DNA of 64,000 nt from the NCBI RefSeq assembly GCF_022513565.1, contig NZ_JAKWBE010000005.1, positions 124,001-188,000 of the forward strand, written 5' to 3'. Under the pieces are notes generated by a model, which had not been told where the DNA came from, ran no database searches, and saw only the letters and a list, made by a program, of their open reading frames with translations. A program made the translations under genes and the position numbers. This document shows, in pieces, positions 33,319 to 40,762 of the stretch (positions are counted from its first letter, which is position 1; the number at the start of each line of letters is the position of its first letter). This stretch comes from Streptomyces gilvus (GTDB lineage: Bacteria; Actinomycetota; Actinomycetes; Streptomycetales; Streptomycetaceae).

Positions 33319-36300
33319 GGGGTCACCTCCAGGGGGATCGCCTCGGTGTAGGCGACCCGGCCGTGGCAGGCGATCTTCGCCATCAGCCAGTAGGAGCCCG
33401 GGGGGATCGCGGCGCCGTCGACGTCGACGAAGACCTCCCGCCGCTCGCCCGGGGGCACGGTGAAGCCCTGGCAGGCCGGGGTGACGCCGGCCCAGGTGCC
33501 CCACGAGGAGACCGCCCACACGGTGCCGTCGACCGGACCGCGGGTGGGGTTGCGCAGGGTCACCGGGACACGGGCGCGCTCGTCCCGGGCGACGGTCAGC
33601 CGGTCGACTCCCAGACCGGTGACCAGGGTCGGGCCCGGTGGCGCACCCGGGACGTCGAGGGAGGCCACGTCCTCGTACGTCTGGCCCTCGTACGTCAGAC
33701 GGGCGGTCAGCCAGTGGCGGCCGGGGGCGGCGTCGGGCGGGGGCGTCACCGTGACCTCGGTGAGCGTGAAGCCGCCCGGGGCCAGGCCGTAGGGCAGTTC
33801 GGCGGGTTCGGCGGACCAGCCGGGCGGGACGCCGACCGACACGGTGCCGTGGACGGGCGCGTCGGTCAGCTCCGAGGCGACGCGGACCGTCGCGGTGACC
33901 GGCCGGCCGCCGGGGGCGGTCAGCGAGCCGGGCGAGAGGTAGACGGTGACCGGCATGTTGCCGCGGGGCGCCGGACCGGAGTTGTGCAGCCAGTAGCGGG
34001 TGGCGACCGGCTGGGCCGGTTCGTGGGCGGCGATTCCGGGGTCGTAGGGGGTCCTGGGGGTCTCGGGCGGTGTGGCCAGGACGGTCGCCACCTCGAAGCC
34101 GGTCAGGCCCAGGCCCAGCGCCCCCTGCCCGTCCGGCGCGAGCGCCTCACCGGGTGTCTCCAGCACGTCCGCCCGGGCGCCGCGCACCCACGGCCCGGGG
34201 CCGTGCACCCGCGCCCGCACCGGACGCCCGTTCACCTCGTGCATCCGTACGACGACCCCGCGCCCCGGATCGACGGGCGCGACGCTTCCCCGGGCGAGCG
34301 GCGAACCGGCCGGCTTGAGGGCGTCGAGCAGCACCTCGCCCGCCGGTTCCAGGGCCAGCAGGACCGACTCGCGCGGCAGCGAGCCGCCGTCCGCCGTCCC
34401 CCGCACCCGGGCGGTCAGCGGATGGTTGAACTCATGCCCCAGGCGCGGCAGTTGCTGCCGGCGCCAGTCGCCCTCGCCCGCGACGACCGCGTACTCGAAG
34501 GTGTGGGACCAGCGTTGGAGCTGGAAGCCCGAGCCGTCGGGGGCCGTGCGGCGCGGCGGGTCGACCCAGACGCCGGACGGCCAGCCGGTGCAGGAGCGCA
34601 TCAGCGACATGTGGAGATCGCCGGAGGAGGTGACCACACAGCCGGGCGTGCCCCGGTTGAGCACCGCGAAGCCGCGCCCGTCCCAGGCGTCGCCCGGCGG
34701 CAGTGCCTCGCCGCCGCCCGCCGCCGTCGCCGTGACGACCGCGTCGTCCAGGTCGGCGATCAGCGCGTCCACCGCCTTCGCGTCCCCGTTCGCGTCGGCG
34801 CCCGCGATCACCAGCAGCGGAAGCCGCTCCAGGTCCCGCAGATCGGCCCCGGGCACCCACTCCTCGCGCAGCCCGGCCCGCGGCGCGACCCACACGGCGG
34901 CCACTCCGCCCTCGGCCACCTGCCGCCGCAGTTCGCGCCCGGCCGCCGGATCCCAGGCCAGCGCCTCGGCCACCACCGAGTTGCGCTCCGGGGCGCCGAC
35001 GGCGATCCGGATGTCCGGCAGGTTGGAGTCGACCTCGAGGTCGCCGTAGCGGGGGCCGCCGGCGATCGTCGAGGTCGCCGTGACCCCGGCGCGGACCAGC
35101 GCGGCGGCGAGCGGGGTGCCCGGCTCACCGGCCTCCTCCCAGGAGGGGTACACCAGCTCGGCGACCCCGATCGAGCGCCGGCCCGTCACCTTCCCCGTCT
35201 CGTCCCGCAGCTCCACCCGGGCCGTGGAGCCGAGCCCGAACCAGGTGTTGGCCGGGTTGTCCAGCGTCCACGGGAACCGCTCGCTGTCCACGTCCACGAA
35301 CCCGAAGCCGCGCCCGATCACCGCGTCCGCGACCTCGTGCACCGGCAGCCCGCCCTGGACGTCGGAGGGCCAGCGGACGCGGATCAGCCGGTCGGCGCCG
35401 TCGTAGCCGTCGACGGTGGTGGTCACGTCGAGGCGCGGGACGCCGGTCCACAGCGTCAGACGTTGCGTGTACCGGAAGAGGCCCAGGTCGGCGCGGACGG
35501 TGATGCGCGAGCCGGCCGGGGAGTGCTCGACATCGATGTCCGCGCGCACGTCCCGGCTCCGGGCGGCCGTGGTGCCGGTCGGGGTGAGGTGCCAGGGGCC
35601 CTCGCCGAAGCGCGGGTGTCTCGGGTACTCCTCCTGGACGACCAGCTCGTTGCCGATGTCCCCGGCGCGCAGCAGCTCCCGGCCGCCCTCGGTGAGCGCG
35701 CGCAGACTGCTGACGCCGCCGCCGCGCGCGGGGTCGACCGTCACCTCGTAGAAGGCGTTGCGGATGGTCGTGCCCTCGCCGGGCGTCCACTCGGGGACGG
35801 AACCGTCGGTGAGGGGAAGGGCCTTGTAGCCCATGCCCGGCAAGTCCGGGACCACCACGTGGAGTTGGCCGTCCTCGCGGACCGCGGGCAGGCCGGCCGG
35901 CGCGAGGCCCGGGTCGTCGATCGTCAGCACGTCCCCGCGGGTCCAGGTCGAGGGGTTGAAGACGACCAGATCGGGCCCGTCGCCCGGCGTGACGTGGTCG
36001 GCGAGGGCCTGGGTCGCGTCGGCGTGGACCAGCCGGGCCAGGTCGTACAGCTCGCGCCAGCCGGTCATCAGGTCGATGTAGACCTGGTCCGACTCGGAGC
36101 CGGTGATGGCGTCGTGGTGGGCGCCGTAGATCAGTTGCCGCCAGGCCTTGTCGAGGGCCGCGTCCGGGTAGGGCCGGCCGGTGACGAGACAGGCGAGGGT
36201 CGCCCAGGCCTCCGCGTCGGCCAGCAGCGTCTCGCCGTACCGCTGGGCCTGCTTGGTGTCGATGTAGGAGACGTCCTTGCCGGTGTAGACCGGGTTCATG

Positions 36301-37535
36301 TCGCGCGTCTGGGGCGAGGCCTTGCGGCCCTCGGCGTCGAGTTCGGCGCGGACGGCGGCGAAGAAGTCGCGCGGGGTGCCGCTGACGAACCGGGGCCAGA
36401 CGTAACGGGCGTTCCAGTCCCGGTGGATGTCCATCACCCAGCGGCAGGGGGGCGCGTAGTCACCGCCGACCGGGAGCAGGACGTTGCGGGTGAGGGCGAC
36501 CGACCTCAGGCCCCGGAACAGCTTGAGGGCGGCCGCCTCCGCCGCCGGCAGGGAAGGGGCGTTGTCGATCGCCCAGCCGGCGCCGTAGTGGTTGACCATG
36601 TAGGCGGTCAGAAGTCCCCGCCCGGACGGGGCGATCCAGCTGAACTCCGCCGGGAACTGCATCCGCCCGGGATCGCGCGGCTCCTCGCCGAACACCGAGA
36701 GGGCGGGCCCCCACTGGTGGAACGGGCCGCGCGCCCAGGAGCTGGAGCCGATCCCCGCGTCCGCCATCAGCCCGGGGAACTGCGGATCGTGCCCGAACGC
36801 GTCCAACTGCCAGGCGGTCTGAGGCGATCCGCCCATGATCCCGCGCTGGAAGCCGTCGCCGTACAGCGCGTTGCGCACGGTCGCCTCGGCGCCGGTGAGG
36901 TTGGTGTTCGGCTCGTTGTAGGTGCCGCCCATGATCTCCACGCGGCCGGTGCGCATCAGCTCGCGCAGGAAGGCGCGCTCCTCCGGGAAGGCGTCCCAGT
37001 ACGGCTTGAGATAGTCGACCTCCGCGAGCACGAAGGTGTACGCCGGGTCGCGCCGGGCCAGGTCGCAGTGGGCGCGCACCAGGCTCATCCCGGACTGGCC
37101 GCGCGAGTCGAAGGTGCGGGCCGGCAGGCCGGTGACGGCGGGCTCGTCGGCGACGTCCCAGGTCTCGGTGTAGGCACCCTGGGTGTTCCACCACACCGGG
37201 TCGTAGTGGAAGTGGCTGACCATGAACATGGTCCAGCCGGTCTCGGCGGCCGTGAACGCGAAGGAGTGCCGGGCCACTTGGCCGCCGTCGACGGCGGTGA
37301 GCGTGACCTCGCACCGGTCGCCGGGCGTCAGACCCTCGACGTTCACGGGTATCTCCGCGCGTACGGCCCCGTCGTCGCCCGTCTCGGCGACCGCGTCACC
37401 GGTGACGCCCGGGCCCTCGACGGTCAGCAGCACCGTCCGTCCGGGGGAGTGCTCGATCTCGACGGCCACCACCTGCTGCGGATGCTCGGCGGTGCCGACG
37501 AACAGCTCGGTCGACTCGGCAGCGGTGACGCGCAT
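33315..37535 (-). CDS. GH38 alpha-mannosidase, large, with NEW3-type C-terminal domain
   Basis: 1406 residues, no signal peptide. Domain order: an N-terminal beta domain (1-100), the GH38 catalytic barrel with zinc ligands in HFHYDPVWW (His110, Asp112), nucleophile Asp245 in QLDAFGHD and the later YGAHHDAITGSESDQVY; then beta-sandwich domains and, from about 1190, a NEW3-like domain (PVTVRVASEL and similar strands). Removes alpha-mannose from glycans with retention. It is about 400 residues longer than common bacterial GH38 enzymes. ATG 37535 follows GGTAGGAGACCC. The operator at 37583 lies 48 bp upstream. Confidence 0.9.
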   Translation of the reverse strand: MRVTAAESTELFVGTAEHPQQVVAVEIEHSPGRTVLLTVEGPGVTGDAVAETGDDGAVRAEIPVNVEGLTPGDRCEVTLTAVDGGQVARHSFAFTAAETGWTMFMVSHFHYDPVWWNTQGAYTETWDVADEPAVTGLPARTFDSRGQSGMSLVRAHCDLARRDPAYTFVLAEVDYLKPYWDAFPEERAFLRELMRTGRVEIMGGTYNEPNTNLTGAEATVRNALYGDGFQRGIMGGSPQTAWQLDAFGHDPQFPGLMADAGIGSSSWARGPFHQWGPALSVFGEEPRDPGRMQFPAEFSWIAPSGRGLLTAYMVNHYGAGWAIDNAPSLPAAEAAALKLFRGLRSVALTRNVLLPVGGDYAPPCRWVMDIHRDWNARYVWPRFVSGTPRDFFAAVRAELDAEGRKASPQTRDMNPVYTGKDVSYIDTKQAQRYGETLLADAEAWATLACLVTGRPYPDAALDKAWRQLIYGAHHDAITGSESDQVYIDLMTGWRELYDLARLVHADATQALADHVTPGDGPDLVVFNPSTWTRGDVLTIDDPGLAPAGLPAVREDGQLHVVVPDLPGMGYKALPLTDGSVPEWTPGEGTTIRNAFYEVTVDPARGGGVSSLRALTEGGRELLRAGDIGNELVVQEEYPRHPRFGEGPWHLTPTGTTAARSRDVRADIDVEHSPAGSRITVRADLGLFRYTQRLTLWTGVPRLDVTTTVDGYDGADRLIRVRWPSDVQGGLPVHEVADAVIGRGFGFVDVDSERFPWTLDNPANTWFGLGSTARVELRDETGKVTGRRSIGVAELVYPSWEEAGEPGTPLAAALVRAGVTATSTIAGGPRYGDLEVDSNLPDIRIAVGAPERNSVVAEALAWDPAAGRELRRQVAEGGVAAVWVAPRAGLREEWVPGADLRDLERLPLLVIAGADANGDAKAVDALIADLDDAVVTATAAGGGEALPPGDAWDGRGFAVLNRGTPGCVVTSSGDLHMSLMRSCTGWPSGVWVDPPRRTAPDGSGFQLQRWSHTFEYAVVAGEGDWRRQQLPRLGHEFNHPLTARVRGTADGGSLPRESVLLALEPAGEVLLDALKPAGSPLARGSVAPVDPGRGVVVRMHEVNGRPVRARVHGPGPWVRGARADVLETPGEALAPDGQGALGLGLTGFEVATVLATPPETPRTPYDPGIAAHEPAQPVATRYWLHNSGPAPRGNMPVTVYLSPGSLTAPGGRPVTATVRVASELTDAPVHGTVSVGVPPGWSAEPAELPYGLAPGGFTLTEVTVTPPPDAAPGRHWLTARLTYEGQTYEDVASLDVPGAPPGPTLVTGLGVDRLTVARDERARVPVTLRNPTRGPVDGTVWAVSSWGTWAGVTPACQGFTVPPGERREVFVDVDGAAIPPGSYWLMAKIACHGRVAYTEAIPLEVTP

Positions 37536-37582
37536 GGGTCTCCTACCAGGATGCTCGGCGGAGCCCCATCCTGGCATCGGAG

Positions 37583-37628
37583 GGATGATTCAAACAACCA
37601 TCCGCACGTTTTCTCGGTGGTTCATCCA
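37583..37628. promoter_or_regulatory. Operator region of the GH38 operon
   Basis: Arms GGATG (37583-37587) and CATCC (37599-37603) flank TTCAAAC; inside it TGATTCAAACAACCA differs from the ABC site at two positions. A second partial copy, TGGTTCATCCA, lies at 37618-37628. The pair sits in the 134-bp gap between GH38 and the end of rpiR. Confidence 0.6.
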
Positions 37629-37669
37629 TACAGATCCGCCCACCCCCGGCCGACGCGGCACGGATCCGG

Positions 37670-38554
37670 TCATCTCGCCCGGCGCGACTTCACCGCGTGC
37701 TGCGGGGTGATGTGGTCGGTCAGGGCGAGCGAGGCGCTGGCGCGCTGGTAGGAGAGCTGGCCGACCCGGACGTAGAGACAGTCGACGATCATCAGGACGG
37801 AGTGGCGGCCGCCGATGCTGCCGGTGCGGAAGCTGGTCTCGGAGGTGGCCGGGATCAGCCGGATGTCGGCGGCCCGGGCCAGCGGCGAGCGCGGATCGGT
37901 GGTGATCGCGATCGTGGTGGCGCCCCGTTCCTTGGCCATCTCCAGCGGCTCGAGCGTCTCGCGCGTCGCCCCGGAGTGGGAGATCCCTATGGCCACGTCC
38001 GCCGGGGTGAGCAGGGCCGCCGAGGTGGCCGCCCCGTGCACCTCCGTCCAGCCGCGGACCTGGCAGCCGATGCGGAACAGCCGCGTCTCCGTCTCCTGCG
38101 CCACCGCTCCGCTGCCGCCGACGCCGTACACGTCGATACGGCGTGCCTTGGCCAGGGCCTGGGCCGCGCGCTCCAGCGCGTCGAGGTCGATGCGGTCGAT
38201 GGTCTGCTGGATCGCGCGCAGGTCCGCGCTGCCGACGACCTGGACCACCCGCTCCAGGCTGTCCTCGGGCGAGATGTCGGTGTCGATCTCGGTCGAGCCC
38301 CAGGCGGAGACCTCGCCGCGGCCGCGCTCCTGGGCCAGTTCGATCAGCAGATGCTGGTAGGAGTCGAGGCCGATGGCCCGGCAGAACCGGGTCACCGTCG
38401 CCTGGGAGGTGCCGGTGCGGCGGCCGAGCTCCGCGGCCGAGCAGTGGGTGACGGCCGCCGGATCCTCCAGGATCAGCTCGCCGACCTTCCGCAGGGAGCC
38501 GGCCAGGCGGGGCAGCTCGGTCCGGATCAGTGTGGTGACGTCCGTGGAGGGCAT
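37670..38554 (-). CDS. MurR/RpiR-family transcription regulator
   Basis: 294 residues. N-terminal RpiR helix-turn-helix (about 1-77; CSAAELGRRTGTSQATVTRFCRAIG split by the recognition helix) and a C-terminal SIS domain (about 125-265; VYGVGGSGAVAQE, GISHSGATRETLE) that senses a phosphosugar. It lies between the GH38 operon and the divergent SIS gene, with inverted repeats of one type on both sides. It is therefore the best candidate for the regulator that binds them; this is inference. Confidence 0.92.
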   Translation of the reverse strand: MPSTDVTTLIRTELPRLAGSLRKVGELILEDPAAVTHCSAAELGRRTGTSQATVTRFCRAIGLDSYQHLLIELAQERGRGEVSAWGSTEIDTDISPEDSLERVVQVVGSADLRAIQQTIDRIDLDALERAAQALAKARRIDVYGVGGSGAVAQETETRLFRIGCQVRGWTEVHGAATSAALLTPADVAIGISHSGATRETLEPLEMAKERGATTIAITTDPRSPLARAADIRLIPATSETSFRTGSIGGRHSVLMIVDCLYVRVGQLSYQRASASLALTDHITPQHAVKSRRAR

Positions 38555-38585
38555 GCACAGAAGGTATCAGCCACCCTCAGGGGCA

Positions 38586-38599
38586 TGGATTGAATACCA
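38586..38599. promoter_or_regulatory. Operator-like repeat upstream of rpiR
   Basis: TGGATTGAATACCA, or TGGTATTCAATCCA on the other strand: TGG/CCA ends around TTCAAT, 31 bp before the rpiR start. Suggests autoregulation. Confidence 0.5.
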
Positions 38600-38681
38600 G
38601 GACCATAAAGGTGAGCGGTGTTCGTCCATTGCTCGCCGCATGAGCCATGTGATTTATTGATTCATCTGTGACGGTGTACGG

Positions 38682-38697
38682 GGTGGTTCAAGCCACC
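38682..38697. promoter_or_regulatory. Operator upstream of the SIS gene
   Basis: GGTGGTTCAAGCCACC is an inverted repeat with perfect 5-bp arms GGTGG/CCACC, 15 bp before GTG 38713. A half-related ATTGATTCATC lies at 38656-38666; read in reverse it matches the first 11 bases of the GH3 site at 22692. Confidence 0.6.
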
Positions 38698-38712
38698 AGT
38701 GGGGAGTGTCGC

Positions 38713-39477
38713 GTGTCCGACGAGTCCGTGAACGCCGAGGGCTTCGCGCGGGAGAGCCTGACCGTCCTGCGGGACCTCACCGAGTCCGCGCGCGAGGAGG
38801 TGGCACGCGCCGCCGAACTGATCGCCGGCTGTGTGCGCTCCGACGGGGTGATCCAGGCCTTCGGCACCGGCCACTCCCAGGCGATCGTCCTCGAACTCGC
38901 GGGCCGCGCGGGCGGGTTGGTGCCGACCAACCGGCTGAGCATCGCCGACCTGGTGCTGTACGGCGGTGACGCTCCGGGCGTCCTCGACGATCCGCTGCTG
39001 GAGCGGCGGGAGGGTGTCGCCGAGCGCATCTACCGGCTCGCCGAGCCCCGCCCCCAGGACCTGTTCGTGATCATCTCCAACTCGGGCGTCAACAACGTGA
39101 TCGTGGAGACGGCCCTGCTGGCCAAGGAGCGGGGCCACCGGCTGCTGGCCGTCACCTCCCTCACCCATACCCGGGCGGTGCCCGCGGGGCATCCCAGCGG
39201 CAGGAAGCTCGCCGACCTGGCCGACGTCGTCCTCGACAACCGGGCTCCCCGGGGGGACGCGCTGCTGGAGCTTCCGGGCGGGGGCGCGGTGTGCGCGCTG
39301 TCCACACTGACCGGCGTGATGCTGGTCCAGATGGCGGTGGCGGAGGCGTCGAAGCTGCTCCTCGACGCGGGGGAGCGGCCGCCGGTCTACGTCTCCGCCA
39401 ACGTGCCCGGCGGCTTCGAGGGCAACCTGGAACTGGAGAAGCGGTACGCCGGACGGATCCGGCGCACCGCGAGTTGA
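38713..39477 (+). CDS. SIS-domain phosphosugar protein (UPF0309 type)
   Basis: 254 residues, one SIS domain: AFGTGHSQAIVLELAGRAGG (about 48-67) and IISNSGVNNVIVE (about 115-127). UPF0309 proteins bind or isomerise phosphosugars; the reaction is not established. GTG 38713 is chosen because GGGGAG lies six bases before it; the earlier GTG at 38668 would place the operator inside the coding region. Divergent from rpiR, whose SIS domain probably senses a related ligand. Confidence 0.85.
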   Translation: MSDESVNAEGFARESLTVLRDLTESAREEVARAAELIAGCVRSDGVIQAFGTGHSQAIVLELAGRAGGLVPTNRLSIADLVLYGGDAPGVLDDPLLERREGVAERIYRLAEPRPQDLFVIISNSGVNNVIVETALLAKERGHRLLAVTSLTHTRAVPAGHPSGRKLADLADVVLDNRAPRGDALLELPGGGAVCALSTLTGVMLVQMAVAEASKLLLDAGERPPVYVSANVPGGFEGNLELEKRYAGRIRRTAS

Positions 39478-39500
39478 CTCCGTCGGCGGCGCGGACACGA

Positions 39501-39553
39501 AGCTGCGGGCCGGTGGGGGCCGGTCGCGCAGTTCCCCGCGCCCCCAGGGGGCG
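39501..39553. repeat. Streptomyces-type interspersed repeat acting as terminator
   Basis: The stretch AGCTGCGGGCCGGTGGGGGC followed by GGTCGCGCAGTTCCCCGCGC is a repeat I recognise from many Streptomyces intergenic regions. It ends in CGCCCCC-A-GGGGGCG (39539-39553), a perfect 7-bp inverted repeat, between the convergent SIS and lacI genes. Confidence 0.7.
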
Positions 39554-39591
39554 AGGGTCACCGCCAGTGGACAGGGACCGGTCGCGATCAT

Positions 39592-40656
39592 TCAGTGGGG
39601 CGCCGGTCCGCTGCTGCGGCGGACCACGAGTTCCACCGGGACCAGCGGCTCGACCGGCACCGGTTCGGCGCGGCCCTCGACACGGTTCAGCAGGAGACGG
39701 AGCGAGCGGGTGCCGATCTCGGTGAAGTCGGTGCGGACGGTCGTCAGCGGCGGCAGCAGATGCGCGGCCTCCGGGATGTCGTCGTAGCCGACGACGCTGA
39801 CCTCCTCCGGTACGGCGCGGCCGGCCTCGTGGAAGGCGTGCAGCGCACCGAGCGCCATCTGGTCGTTGGAGGCGAACACCGCCGTGACGTCGGCGCGGCG
39901 GGCCAGGACGCGGCCGACCTCGTGGCCCGAGTCGGCGCTCCAGTCGCCGAAGCGGGGCTCCGGCACCTCGGCGCCGACCGCCGTCAGGGTCTCCCGCCAG
40001 CTCGCGAGGCGCCGGTCGGCGGAGCTCCAGCCGGCGGGGCCGGCGATGTGGTGGACCGTGCGGTGCCCCAGGCCCAGCAGGTGCTCGGTGGCCAGGCGGG
40101 CGCCGGTGCGGGAGTCGGCGGTGACGACCGAGGGGCCGCCCTCGACGTCGTTCTCCAGCACCACCAGCGGGGTGTCGAGCCGGGCGTCGGTCAGCGCCTG
40201 GCCCACCCAGCGCTGCGGGGCGATGGCGATCACGCCGTCGGCGCCCTCGGCCGACAGCCGGTCCACCGCCCGGACGACCGTGTCCCGGTCCGCCGTGTCC
40301 AGCGCGATCGAGCTGACCAGATAACCGGCGTCCTGGGCCGCGGTGTTGATGGCGGTCAGCACGGAGGCGGGGCCGTACCGGGCGGCGTCGAAGGAGATCA
40401 CCCCGAGCATCCGTGTCCGCCCACTGGCCAGCGAGCGCGCGCTACGGCTGGGCCGGTACCCGAGCGCTCCCATGGCGGCCGTGACCGCTTCCCGTGTCTC
40501 GGGCCGTACGGACGGATGGTCGTTCAGCACCCGGGACACGGTCTGCTTGGACACCCCGGCCAGCCGCGCCACGTCGTCCATCACGGGCCGGGCCCCGGCG
40601 AAGTTCCGCCGCCGCCGCCCTTTCGGGGAGGAGCCGTCGGCGGGGGTGGCGGTCAT
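39592..40656 (-). CDS. LacI-family transcription regulator
   Basis: 354 residues. N-terminal LacI helix-turn-helix with MDDVARLAGVSKQTVSRVL (about 26-44) and RPSRSARSLASGRTRMLG hinge, then the periplasmic-binding-like sensor domain (about 85-350; GVISFDAARYGP, VVGYDDIPEAAHLLPPLTTV). ATG 40656 has GAGGA at suitable distance; an upstream ATG at 40683 is possible. It lies directly downstream of the GH35 gene, and a LacI-type palindrome precedes that gene, so GH35 is the likely target. Confidence 0.92.
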   Translation of the reverse strand: MTATPADGSSPKGRRRRNFAGARPVMDDVARLAGVSKQTVSRVLNDHPSVRPETREAVTAAMGALGYRPSRSARSLASGRTRMLGVISFDAARYGPASVLTAINTAAQDAGYLVSSIALDTADRDTVVRAVDRLSAEGADGVIAIAPQRWVGQALTDARLDTPLVVLENDVEGGPSVVTADSRTGARLATEHLLGLGHRTVHHIAGPAGWSSADRRLASWRETLTAVGAEVPEPRFGDWSADSGHEVGRVLARRADVTAVFASNDQMALGALHAFHEAGRAVPEEVSVVGYDDIPEAAHLLPPLTTVRTDFTEIGTRSLRLLLNRVEGRAEPVPVEPLVPVELVVRRSSGPAPH

Positions 40657-40762
40657 GGGGGCTGTCCTCGACTGGGGTTTCATGGGCGGCGGGCGGGGCC
40701 CAGCATAGGCGGGCTCGCGGGTGCCACCCCTGACCGCGCCCCGAGCCCGGGTCCGAGTTCTC

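Noticed and set aside
33363..37751. A 1462-residue open frame antisense to the GH38 gene
   Set aside because: Composition is Arg/Gly/Val/His-rich with no domain, and it mirrors the third-position GC bias of the real gene.
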